In this document: positions 1 to 9,849 of the stretch, piece by piece
Position numbering within the stretch: the stretch's first letter is position 1
How the letters are laid out: each line of letters starts with the position of its first letter
Origin: Amanita rubescens
Taxonomy: Eukaryota > Basidiomycota > Agaricomycetes > Agaricales > Amanitaceae
NCBI GenBank assembly: GCA_015039365.1
Contig: WION01000367.1
Location: 1-52,657 of the forward strand
Reading direction: 5' to 3'
Length of the DNA: 52,657 nucleotides
The notes under the pieces: model-generated
Database searches by the model: none
What the model saw: only the letters and a program-made list of their open reading frames with translations
Told to the model about the DNA's origin: nothing
Translations under genes and position numbers: made by a program

Positions 1-327
1 TGCTTGCGTCAAGATCGCCAATCGGGCACATTTCCTGTTTCAGTGTATCGCCCGACCGGCTACTAGCTGGTGGCCCGAACAAAAAAATAGGAGGTAATAT
101 ATGCATGTTCAATGTTCATACAGAAAGATCACGAAAGCCACAACTACATGAGGGGCACCGTCTGGCACCATTTGAATCATGAAACAACAAAATTGGGCGG
201 TAAAGATAGTCCAAGAGTGCCATGCTATCACAGGAATCACGGTATCACATTAGCAACCGTCAAGTTAACTTTGTGCTCCTGGCATTTGGTTTGCAAGGCC
301 GTCAGGTCAACCTCCACTCGAGTGTGT

Positions 328-1593
328 TCAGGGCACACCACCAAGTTTTGTAGCCCATCGAACTTTGGGGTTCCTTGCCCTTGAATCGACCATTGCGATC
401 AACTCCGTTATCAATTCCTGATGCAGCATCTTCAAGCAGGAAATCCCCAATGACCTCAGCCGAGGTGCTATCGGAGACCTACTCTCGGGGAGATCGCAGT
501 TGAGCAACTCGACGAGCAACTCTGCCTCATACTCGTAGAGTTCTAAGCGAGTAAGGCTAGTGGGAAGGAGCGGCACGACTTCTCCGATGACGACTGGCGT
601 CACATTCCAGAGCTCGAGGAACTCCAGTGGAAAAGAAGACCTGCGAAAGAATTCCGCGATGGTTGCCTCGATGGTTACTTCGAGAGGATGATCTCCAAAT
701 GGGTCGGTAATGTTAATGGATAGATACTCCAAAGCAGGTGTGGTCAGAGCCCACAACATCGTTTTATCACGTATAGTCAATTTCTTCAAGGACGGGAGCG
801 TGATCATGTTCCAATCTCCCTCGTGGTTTTCGGACCCGTATATTCTGCCGATCGTTAGATCTTCGAGACGCGTTGCTTGCGGAAGGATGGTGAAGATATT
901 TCCTATGTCAGTTGGCGGTGGACGTTGCAAGTCGAGAACGAGTATCGTAGACCAATCAAATTTCCATGTGGAGAGAGAGGATAAATGGACCCGTGTTAAC
1001 CATGGAGAGTTGCTAAAAGTGTCCGCAAAACGTTTTGTCACATGTTTGACGGGACGGTCAAACCAAGATTTATTGCCCAATCGCGTCAACTCGAGAGACT
1101 GGAGCAACGGGGTACGTCCCTTGGCGTGATGTAGCCTCTGAAGTTCCGCGTCCCGTAAATAAAACTCCACCTTCAACCAGCGCATCGACTGCCTGATGAG
1201 AGCGTCAAGCATATCGATGACATGTGAATATTCCTCGGAATAGTGTGAATTGCACATCCGAAAGGAAAACGACAGAGGATATCCTTCGTTACACTTCAAA
1301 CAGAACTCCAATATCTCCAGGGTACGTTCGAAGTGCGCCACGGAATGCGGAAAATTCTTCTTTACCGCGAATAGATCTATAACGAGGTTGTCCCAGAATT
1401 CCATTGTCATGGACAGGAACAATTTTCTCCATCCCGCGCAGATATGTCCCAAAAGCCAGGGAAATGACCCAGGGTTATGTACCACCACGAGGCCCCGGGT
1501 GGAAAATTTCTTCAAGATTTCGCGCAGAATGTCGGGAGGCAAATCCATAGCCATCGCTGTCATCGTGGATCTATGACAGATTGGGGAGGACAA
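328..1593 (-). CDS. F-box/LRR-like protein
   Basis: A single open frame of 421 aa. Residues about 18-62 form an F-box-like start (LPPDILREILKKF, then a W-containing segment with AGWRKL). The rest is the leucine-rich, irregular-repeat type common in Agaricomycete F-box proteins, where the F-box would recruit SCF ubiquitin ligase and the LRR tail would pick substrates. The start could be the first Met or the internal Met just before LPPDIL. Downstream of the stop, roughly 255-327 on the same strand, the DNA still resembles the tail of a related fragment at 4.95-5.6 kb in another frame. The C-terminus may therefore be slightly truncated or an exon may be missed. Substrate unknown. Confidence 0.8.
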   Translation of the reverse strand: MSSPICHRSTMTAMAMDLPPDILREILKKFSTRGLVVVHNPGSFPWLLGHICAGWRKLFLSMTMEFWDNLVIDLFAVKKNFPHSVAHFERTLEILEFCLKCNEGYPLSFSFRMCNSHYSEEYSHVIDMLDALIRQSMRWLKVEFYLRDAELQRLHHAKGRTPLLQSLELTRLGNKSWFDRPVKHVTKRFADTFSNSPWLTRVHLSSLSTWKFDWSTILVLDLQRPPPTDIGNIFTILPQATRLEDLTIGRIYGSENHEGDWNMITLPSLKKLTIRDKTMLWALTTPALEYLSINITDPFGDHPLEVTIEATIAEFFRRSSFPLEFLELWNVTPVVIGEVVPLLPTSLTRLELYEYEAELLVELLNCDLPESRSPIAPRLRSLGISCLKMLHQELITELIAMVDSRARNPKVRWATKLGGVP

Positions 1594-1699
1594 CCAATGA
1601 TAGTGATGGGCTAATCCGGAATTTGCCGTTTACGATCAACGTTAATAACTGCAGTACTTATAGGACACCAGTCACCAGTCATCATCTAGTAGTTGACAC

Positions 1700-1890
1700 T
1701 ACCAACTCTTGTAATCCATCGACTCCAGGATTTACTTGCTCTTGATGCGACGATGGCCATTAACCCGGCGAACCATTCGAACCGGAAATCTCCAATGACT
1801 CAGGAAGATTGCAATTGAGCAACGTGATTAACTCATTTGGATCCTGACTATGGAGCTGCCAGCAAATAAGGCTAGGTCCGCTTAGGAGTG
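1700..1890 (-). pseudogene. Decayed fragment of an F-box gene 3' end
   Basis: The + strand here resembles the region at about 380-560 inside the 3' end of the intact F-box gene: shared stretches include a 'tctccaatgac' segment, 'gattgcaattgagcaac' and an 'aataaggctag' segment in the same order. There is no continuous reading frame. It looks like an old partial duplicate immediately upstream of the intact gene. The resemblance was judged by eye. Confidence 0.5.
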
Positions 1891-2111
1891 AGTACTAGTG
1901 AGTCGCAAAACTTCGGCCGCGCTCATACTCGCTTAGGAGATTAAGGGGAGTCAGAGATCCTGACTCACAGTGCTTTCTGCCTCGCGTAGGGGACGGTAAA
2001 AGGATTGCAAGGAGGCGCACAGTTGCCATAAATAGCGATCCCGATAGCCATTTAAGTCATGCCCCTGAGCGCTAAGTCTCGGTCGCCACTCCTTCCTTAC
2101 TTCTTGCGTTC

Positions 2112-4826
2112 ATGATGGTTTTTCGCTTTCCAACATCAAAAGGGAAGGAAATACCTGAACCAGGGAATACTGCCGATATCTTACACACCAAACTTGGCGT
2201 ATGGGACCTTTACGAGGAATTAAATCCAGATTCAGATTTTTTTTCCTTGCCAAGCTGGCTGACGACTGTTCCTGAATTATATGGCGAGCTAGTGCGGAGC
2301 TTGCCATACTTGCAGCGAATGATTAAAGACATAATCGGGATAAAGCAGTGCCAGGTCCAGCTGGTTTCGTTCATCGCCATGCGACTTCTGCTGTCACTTT
2401 TACCAGCGGTTGAACTATGGTAAGTTTGGATCCCCTTGACGATTATTGGCCACTGACTGTGCGTGTCAGGTACTCGGGACAGTTTTTAACCATTGTGAGT
2501 AGATATACATTCGAAGGTTCAGGAAAACTTATTATGATGATGTATGTAGGTTAAAATGCCACTGGATAAACGCAGCGCAAGTAAACATCATCTTATACAC
2601 ATCGCTCTCGGAAACTTGCTATGCTCTGTATCTGGAAAATTCTTGCGCAGCTCCCTCCAACGTGTCCGGATAACTCTAGACGAAATGATTGGACAATTTT
2701 ATCAAGCACATGAATTTCATGCCTCGGCTCGATTGGATCTACCCGCATTCCAGGATGTGGCCGTCCAACAACAACTTGTAAAGGCGCGAACAGATAGATC
2801 CGATTACTGCATCGTTTGGCGATCGATAATGAATATATCGAACGCTTGTTTCAAGAATCTGACGTTGATTTCTCAGTTCATTGTTCTCATTCGCGTTATA
2901 GGGGAACAACGTGATGGTCGTTTACTAGCTATCCTATGCATCATCTATTCGGCGATCTCACTCTTTATCGAAAGACAACCTTCTTGCCGTCGCAGTAAAC
3001 CTCATTCTTTTGGTCCTTAATTGTCTGTTGATTATGTTTGCTCTTAGTACGGGCCGCAACCACAAGTGATAAGCATTATATCAGGTCGGAGGGCCTGAAA
3101 CAAGCCGTGACCGAGACGACTCATCGCAAAGAGATGGTAGCCGGCAACATGTGGAAATATCTGCTCCATAGTACGTGAACCAAACTACCTGTTTGGGACG
3201 GTTACGGGACCGGTTTGACACAGAGTATGCACAAAGCATGCAAAATCTGTCCGGCAGCACCGACTTCTATACTCTCTTCAATGACCAAAGATATCACGGC
3301 TTAAGTGAGACGGTGGAATCCCTTGTCGCGGGGCTTCTTGCTCGTCTCCCACAGGTTTGTGCGTACGACGGTTTTAAACAAAGAGTGCAGGTTTGACATC
3401 ACAGCTAGATCGTTGTTGCACTGGGTGCCATCCAGGACCCTGCGTCAATGCCCATCACCCTCGCCTCCCTAAACCTTGTAATGCAGGCTACCAATGACAC
3501 CATCTACGCATATCTAGATATTACCGATGAAAATTACTCGATAAAGGACCAAGTAGCTGACGTCAGGAACTTATACGAGACGCTTGAAATTCTAAACAAA
3601 GTCCCTGATGGAACATTTCCATTTCCTGAAAATCAAAGATCACTTGAGATCGGCATTTCGATAGAGTTCAGGTGTGTAACTACACTACAAGATTTGAAGG
3701 GTATCGAAATAGTCTCTCGGAACGTGTCATTTAGATATCAAGACACAGATAGGTACGCTTTGCGAAACGTATCTTTCAAGATAGAAACTGGACAACTCTG
3801 TGTATGCTCCATCTAGACGAAATAGCACCTATCCTGATCGTTTTCTAGGTATTGATAGGATTCAATGGTTCCGGAAAGAGCACCATTTTGAAGCTCATTG
3901 CTCGAATCTATGACGCCATGGAGGGACAAATACTTGTTGATGGTGTGGACATTAAACAAATCCGACTTGATGATCTGCGACGTTCGATCTCGGTACTCTT
4001 TCAAGACTATACCCTCTTCCCCCTTTCCGTGCGTCCTTTGTGTTAACATATCGACATTTTAGACATGCCAAGTCTACCCCCAGATTAAGGACAATATTGG
4101 ATTAGGAGATCCCGAATACGCCGATGACGATGACAAAATTCTTCAAGCGGCCCATCTTGGTGGAGCAGACGAATTCATACGTCAGTTACCTGAAGGCCTT
4201 GATACGTATCTTGAACGGCCCGTCAAGGATATCTAAGCTCGTCATGTAGAAGGTTCTATTTTCAATGGACGGCCTGTAGATTACTCCAATATCCGACGCC
4301 GAGCTGGGATTGACGCATCAAATTCGACGACACTTTCAGGTGGTCAATTACAACGGATAGCATTGTCAGTTTTTCGCTTGCCTCGAACGGGTGGCATATG
4401 AACTAATCACAAACTAGATCACGGACTTTCATGCGATCATTGAATAAAGAATCCGTGGTCGGGCTTTTGTTATTTGACGAACCATCAGCTAGTTTAGATC
4501 CAGTAGCGGAACATGGTAAGTGATGCTCATGGACGAAACAGCGTCACTTATACTCAAGATGGACGTTTTAAGAGCTCTTCGAACGTTTGCGACAGCTGAG
4601 AGGGTACAACACAATGATATTTTCCTCTCACAGATTTGGCAATCTAACGCGGCATGCTGATATTATATTGTGAGTGAGTAGCGCTGTCGAAGTCTGTATA
4701 CTGAATTATCGGCAAGGATATATGAATCACTCTGAGATAATAGAGAAAGGAACGCATACGGAATTACTTGAGAAGGACGGTGAATATGCGCGTCTTTGGA
4801 AATTGCAGGCGGAGGCTTTCGTTTAA
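2112..4826 (+). pseudogene. ABC transporter-like protein with a premature stop
   Basis: A multi-exon gene that matches, along its whole length, an Agaricomycete family with a degenerate membrane half and one ABC ATPase domain. Exons join cleanly at GT-AG introns near 2420-2470, 2494-2550, 3174-3230 and 3795-3848. Visible motifs are Walker A (GFNGSGKST, about 3855-3881), Q-loop (LFQDYTLFPLS), signature LSGGQ (about 4336-4350), Walker B (VGLLLFDEPSASLDP) and H-loop (SSHRFG). At 4234-4236 an in-frame TAA interrupts the frame between the Q-loop and the signature, and downstream sequence stays in the same frame. The last junction near 4675-4725 could not be joined cleanly. Either a recent pseudogene or a sequencing error. 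Substrate unknown. Confidence 0.75.
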
Positions 4827-4949
4827 GCCATGACTTGTAAATAACATTGGCATACTCCTTAATGTTAACTGTACAGGAAACGTTTGGAGTAGCAGTAAAG
4901 ATGAAAAAGGACTGTAAATATATCCACATATTATCGCCATCACCTAACG

Positions 4950-5620
4950 TCAACTTAACACCCCGTTCTCCGTATTTCGTTCGCAAATCTTCGAGGTCAA
5001 CCTCTATCCGAGATTGATCCCCCTGGAACCAACAATTGCGCTCAACTTGATAATCAATCCCTGATACACAATGGCTTCAATTGTGGTACCCTCGGAAGAT
5101 GCAGGGGAGTTAAGCAACTCAACGAACGCCTCTAGGCCACCACCGTGGAATTCTAAGCAAATAAGGCTAGGAATGAGTGGTAAGGCCGTCGGACGGATGT
5201 TCCTGAGCGCGAGGCACTCCAGCGGACAAGAAGACCGACGGAAGAAAGCTCCGATGATGGTTTCGATGGGATGGCACGACTCTGCCAACTCCACAACACG
5301 AGCGGTGAGAGCCTCCAACAAAGTATAATCATGGAATCAAGTTCTTCAAAAACGGTAGCGTGATTATATTATGATTCTCGGCCTCCATAGTGAGTCATCC
5401 TGCGATTTGTAGTTCTGAAGGATGGTAAACAGAGTTTTGGCATGAAAGCAGCTGGGGAGCGGGTACTCGGGGCTGGGTTAAGTTTGGAAAGTTGGGAAAT
5501 GTGTTTGCGAAACGTTCAGCGACAGGCTTGACTATGGTGGACGTTCTACATTTCCAGAAGACGAAGACGAAGCCAAGGAATCAGCGCTGTTAGCAGTCTT
5601 TAGGCATTCGAGGCGACGTC
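4950..5620 (-). pseudogene. Decayed F-box/LRR gene fragment
   Basis: A 105-codon frame (5004-5321) contains FFRRSSCPLECLALRN, closely matching FFRRSSFPLEFLELWN in the intact F-box gene at 328-1593. A second frame below 5000 continues with a tail reading RIEVDLEDLRTKYGERGVKL, and DNA at 5495-5530 matches the intact gene near 1010-1050. Frames are interrupted and the F-box itself is absent. This is a partial, broken paralogue lying just past the ABC gene. Confidence 0.65.
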
Positions 5621-5851
5621 AATAATTGACCGAGTCTATTTGTACAATGATGGTAAAATATATACCAGAAAAAATGCTGTCTAAGTCGATGCAGTTCTAA
5701 CGCAGTTGAATGAAAAAAAGTCGCTGAAAATATCCAAAGTGTCGAAACTAATTGTCCCATGTATAAAGTAAATAAGTCAAACGGAAACAAAGAGAGAAGG
5801 GGGTATACGTGGTATATATATGTTCACAAAATCAAGTCTTTGAAATCGAAA
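5621..5851. other. Intergenic, nothing recognised
   Basis: AT-rich stretch between the F-box fragment and the 3' end of the zinc-finger gene. No ORF, RNA or repeat recognised; it may hold the 3' UTR of the zinc-finger gene. Confidence 0.4.
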
Positions 5852-7194
5852 TCAATGTCCTGTGGAGATGGTATCGTTGAAAGATGGCCAGTCTTCTCGA
5901 TGTCGGGAAAAAGGCCTATCGACGTGGACTGTAATGTTCGCATCTCCGATATAAGGAGTGGATGCGCTCTGCAGCCTCTGCATATAGTTTACCATGAATC
6001 CGGGTTCGACAGCGGGCATCAAACTCAGGTTTTCCCAAGTAGTCGATGATCCAGCTGAAGAGGGAGAAGTCGAGCATCCTGCCCCATAGAACATATCCAA
6101 CTTGAGATCATCAACGGACAGTGGTGTCAACGGGTGATGGATCTCTGCGAGCACATCGATGCCATTGTCCGGGAAACTCGAGGACGAGACGGAGGGTGAC
6201 GGCGAAGAGAGTAGAGGGGAAGCGGCATCTTGGAAGAACATATGCGGGGTCGTCGGCACGAAGGCTTGCCTGCTGCTGTATAGACATCTGTAGCTCGTCG
6301 TGGATATAGTAGGTGTCCGAAAGCATCCCAAATTGAGGAGCATAGGGCGTCTGAGAGGGTACAGCGACACGCGATGGCAATTGTGCACCAGCGCATGGTT
6401 ACCACTGGTGTGTTCTCATCGTAGTAATAAGATGGTCTTGCGTCACGCTGAGGATCATACGGACTGTCTGGGAAGAAGGGAAATTGATACCCGGGCACCA
6501 GCTGCGCAGGTGGTACAGTTGCCGTGAGCTGCCTGGACTGCCGTAGGTCGCTGGAGAATGTGAGATCAAAAACACCTGGTTCGGAAGAGGAGGCTGAAGG
6601 TTCAACAGCCCATTGTTCGAAGGAATTGAGACCAATTTGGTTCAATGCCGTTGAACTATGAGCCTGTGTTTCCTTGGATTGCTTGGAACGTTTGCTTTGG
6701 GGGTTACAGCCAAGATCATGGGCATCCAGCAGATGTTGCGTCAGAAATCGCGAATATAGTGTAAAGAAGGGGCAATTGGAAAATGGACAGGCCCGTGACT
6801 TCGAGAATCCACTGTTGAGAATAAGAAAAATGATGAGATGACGAAAAAGAAAAGATAGGGCACACATACTGTTTGCGCGTGTGGTTAACGACGTTTGATT
6901 TCTGCAAGCTCTTGTAATCGCAACCAGGATAAGCGCAGTGGATCATTCTAGAGGTAACATAGTCCATATAAGTCAGGGGCGCATAATCAGTAATAAGGCG
7001 TCGTGCAACTTACAACTCTTCTCTATTCTGGTCATGCAGCTTCATGTGTCGTGCAACATCATTCTTGTATTTTACTAATACGTTGCATTTCGGGCATTGT
7101 GTGGTGTTTAATTTGCGCTATACAATTGGGTCAGAAAAGAGAAAAGTCGAGAACAATAAGGTCAAGTCCTTACCTCTTTCGGGGCACGGGGCAT
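5852..7194 (-). CDS. Three-finger C2H2 zinc-finger protein
   Basis: Probable nuclear DNA-binding regulator. Spliced reading on the minus strand: exon 1 (7194-7174), exon 2 (7117-7014), exon 3 (6947-6870), exon 4 from 6811. This gives three C2H2 fingers: C15-x2-C18-x12-H31-x3-H35, C46-x4-C51-x12-H64-x3-H68 and C76-x4-C81-x12-H94-x4-H99. The second finger's last His is made only by splicing exon 3 to exon 4, which supports the model. A basic stretch follows (SKRSKQSK), then a Ser/Pro-rich, probably disordered tail. The 3' part switches frame: a 52-bp intron at about 6405-6353 is plausible, but the change of frame near 6250 is unresolved. The end at 5852 is the stop of the last frame, rich in S/P and ending in HREDWPSFND. 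Target unknown. Confidence 0.75.
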
Positions 7195-8430
7195 GATCGA
7201 TGATAACAATAATGATCGGCTATAGAATTCAAATCGACAAGCAGTGTCGACAGCCTCGTTATTGAATGGGAGCGAGCGCTTCTTAGGAGGATGTGGATGT
7301 GCGCTTTCCACCCGCCTTCCTCCCGTTTTAAAGGCAGAAACTCAGGCAGGACACCGCATTCTTTCAACCAACGGATTGGTTTTCGCCCATGTTTTTGGGT
7401 TGCTTGGTATAGCAGGAGTTTGGTGAAATATACAGCTACGAGGATGCCGAAGGGTCAAGGAGGGACGGCAAAGCAATGAACTTGCGGGTAAAGGAAATTT
7501 TGTTGGATTGGTTATAAGCAGGTTTCTTGAAAATAGACTTTTAGGGTAATTTTTGGAAAACCAATCAACGGTTTTTATGAACAAAGGCCCATGCAGTGAG
7601 GCCGACTTGGTTACGTGTGTGGCCACCTGGATTGGAACAAAAAAGGCATTCTAAAATAGCCAGATAAGGCAAAAGCTGTGAGGACAATCAGAGCGACACG
7701 AGGATCAAGTCATTGAACGACTCGCCTCCTCTTGTTTGCGATACTTTCGTTGTGGCGGGACGAGAAGGTGTAGTGGCCAGGTATAGAAGCGGTGGCAGCG
7801 CTTAACTTTAAATAAATCGCTGATCAAACATGGACCCACAAGGCGTATAAATTTAGGTCCCAAAGCTACTGTAATTTCAACGATATCGCGTACGTATCCG
7901 TTCCCTATGGTAAGCTCGAACCTCGGCGCTTTTGGATCCTCAGTTGAGCTATAGCCGCCGCCTTCAGGACAAACACCACTGTTTTATTAATTTCCTCAAG
8001 GTCCGCAAGCGACATGTTATATCCTCATTGTGAGGTGCCCCACTCCATTTTTATGTTGGAAACACTGCAATGATCCAAAACTTCGGGGGTGTTATACTTT
8101 CAAAATTGATTAGTCGACGAGAAAATAGCGTGGGCGGTTATAGAGGCCATGATCCCAACGAATTTCAGCTATGTTGGCTTCGCATAAAACATTCTCTTCT
8201 CGAGAGCCGCCTCCGAGTCGCCCAGATAAACATATAGTAGGTGTCTCTTCTAGTCTCAAAATTGAAAATGGAGCTCAAGGGCGTCGAACTTAAGGACCAC
8301 TATGCCCGAATCGGAAAGGGTCACGATCGCTCGCCTAAATGACTCGAACTGGGCAATTAGGATGGTGTTCTCATTAGACAGGGCCTATGGGACATGGTGG
8401 AAATTGTGCGAACACAGAGCTGGAAATCAG
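7195..8430. other. Intergenic, no gene recognised
   Basis: Several short open frames exist on both strands but none resembles a known family or joins into a longer product. The right part (7860-8330) has no frame worth naming. It lies between the zinc-finger gene start and the inverted structure at 8431-9240. Confidence 0.4.
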
Positions 8431-8440
8431 ACTCCTACCC

Positions 8441-8503
8441 AGTCTCACGGAGCGGCGCTTGAGGCTTGACGATGTTATGTAAGCCGCTTGCTCTAGGGAG
8501 ACT
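8441..8503 (+). ncRNA. Candidate structured hairpin, left arm
   Basis: Nested complementary segments: AGTCTC (8441-8446) with GAGACT (8498-8503), GAGC (8450-8453) with GCTC (8490-8493), and GGCTT (8463-8467) with AAGCC (8481-8485) around a 13-nt loop. The right-arm copy keeps the inner stem with a compensated pair change. Whether it is transcribed is unknown; it could also act as a DNA hairpin. Confidence 0.45.
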
Positions 8504-8713
8504 GGTACTTAACAATAGTAAACAAATGCTCGGCACGATGTGACATAACGATGTCACTGAAAGGAATAATCAAAATATTCTTCCTCGCCGTCGTTTATTC
8601 TCTGCGTGCACCTGAGTTATATTGTTGTTGCTTCCCTGCATTTCCTGGTCCTTGGACTTGGTAGAGAGGCATAGCTGTCCTATATCAGATACATATGAAC
8701 CAATACTTCAAGT

Positions 8714-8791
8714 TACCGTGTGGCTGAGCGGTTAAGGCACCATATATTTTTGTTTGGTTGAGGGTTCAATTCCAGCTTGACCCACCTTTTT
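8714..8791 (+). ncRNA. tRNA-like (SINE-type) Pol III unit, left
   Basis: A-box TGGCTGAGCGG (8721-8731) matches the eukaryotic Pol III consensus exactly, and a B-box GGTTCAATTCC (8763-8773) follows 31 bp later, as in a tRNA. A T5 run (8787-8791) could terminate Pol III. The acceptor ends and the T-stem do not pair properly, so this is not a working tRNA. It is better read as a tRNA-derived element or degenerate tRNA copy. Confidence 0.5.
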
Positions 8792-8881
8792 CTAACGACA
8801 CAAATGACTGCTGTGTGAGCTGTGTGAGCTATGCTCTCGTAGATGTAAGTCAAAATGCAGTATGGCTAAAGCTGAAGGTGT

Positions 8882-8961
8882 AAAAAGGTTGAGCATACCG
8901 GGATTTGAACCCTCAGCCAGGCAAAAATTAATGAGCATCATAACTACTAAGCCAAACAGGC
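8882..8961 (-). ncRNA. tRNA-like (SINE-type) Pol III unit, right
   Basis: Minus-strand partner of the left unit: A-box-like TGGCTTAGTAG (8954-8944), B-box GGTTCAAATCC (8911-8901) at 32-bp spacing, and a T5 run (8886-8882). It shares GAGGGTTCAA and a similar anticodon-arm region with the left unit. Acceptor pairing is poor, so a functional tRNA is unlikely. Confidence 0.5.
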
Positions 8962-9171
8962 AATTATAATATGGCACCACCGGTTATATATATAGACCAG
9001 TCCCACCTGGGCAGCTCAGCTTAAACAGGCATGGAGGCAGCAACATTCTCAATTTCATTTTCAAAGCTAGATTATATAGAGTGTACACGAGCCCAGAGAA
9101 AAGAAAAGAGAATATGATTGGGGCGTGACAGCTCGGCAGCCTCAATCATTTGTTTACTATTGTTAAGTACC

Positions 9172-9226
9172 AGTCTCCCTGGAGCGAACGTCTTACATAA
9201 CATCGTCAAGACCGCTCCGTGAGACT
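9172..9226 (-). ncRNA. Candidate structured hairpin, right arm
   Basis: The minus strand carries the same nested hairpin: AGTCTC/GAGACT outer stem (9226-9221 with 9177-9172), GGAGCG/CGCTCC middle stem (9218-9213 with 9186-9181) and GTCTT/AAGAC inner stem (9212-9208 with 9194-9190) around the same 13-nt loop. Compared with the left arm, a G-C pair of the inner stem has become T-A with pairing kept, and an 8-nt insertion is missing. Confidence 0.45.
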
Positions 9227-9259
9227 GGGTAGGAGTCTGGCTGGAAATCAAAAAAACGA

Positions 9260-9849
9260 GGCGATGACGTAAGCTCAGGCTACCTTCCAAAGCGAGACCA
9301 CGGTCCCCGCTTCATCTCGATCTGGTTGTATCGTCGTGGAGGTGCCCAAAATCATGTACCCCATTTGATCGTCTCTTTTCTCCCTCACTCGTCCAAGCCG
9401 CGCCGAAAACCACTTGGACCGCCAATACAGGAACGTCGTACAATCAACCCCAGTTGCGCGACAAAATCAGCTCGCTGATGGCTAACGACTTGGAGGTGGA
9501 TAAAGTTGAAGCATGCGACTTAGAGGAGTCAAGCTTCAAGAGTGAGCATTCGAAGTATAAGTAATGACAACCAGCGTCTGAAGCCTCTCCTGTCCAACTG
9601 ATCCCGATTGAGGAATTCCTCTCGACCAACTGTCCAAATGTCCCTACGTCTGCTACCCTGGACAAGAAAAAGGAAGAGATACGGCGCGGCCCGCATGTAT
9701 TCTGATGCGACATCGTCCGGAAGGCGAGTGGATCTGTTGGAACACCCGTCCATCTCCTCTCGACTCGTCATAACCCAGACCCCGACGTCAGTTCGTATGC
9801 GGTGTAGCGACTTATATTAACACGAGTCTTGGAGATAAACACGACAATC
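9260..9849. other. Intergenic, nothing recognised
   Basis: Short overlapping frames on both strands (for example around 9444-9820) show no family resemblance. The stretch lies immediately upstream of the Ish1-type pseudogene and may hold its old promoter. Confidence 0.35.

Larger units (their letters stand above)
8431..9240. repeat. Long imperfect inverted repeat with hairpin and tRNA-like modules in each arm
   Basis: Sequence at 8431-8528 recurs as its reverse complement at 9152-9236, with long identical runs and a few small indels. Inside, two tRNA-like sequences (8714-8786 and 8961-8889 on the minus strand) are placed symmetrically around a centre near 8836. Hairpin-to-tRNA distance is about 210 bp in each arm, and each tRNA-like part ends in a T5 run. 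The DNA between modules is diverged but still shows short matches. The simplest reading is two copies of a small Pol III-type element inserted tail to tail, or one fold-back element. No protein gene is inside. Confidence 0.7.

Noticed and set aside
710..1129. 139-codon plus-strand ORF
   Set aside because: Antisense shadow of the F-box gene.
8714..8961. Two functional tRNA genes
   Set aside because: A and B boxes fit, but acceptor stems and T-stems do not pair, so only tRNA-derived elements are supported.
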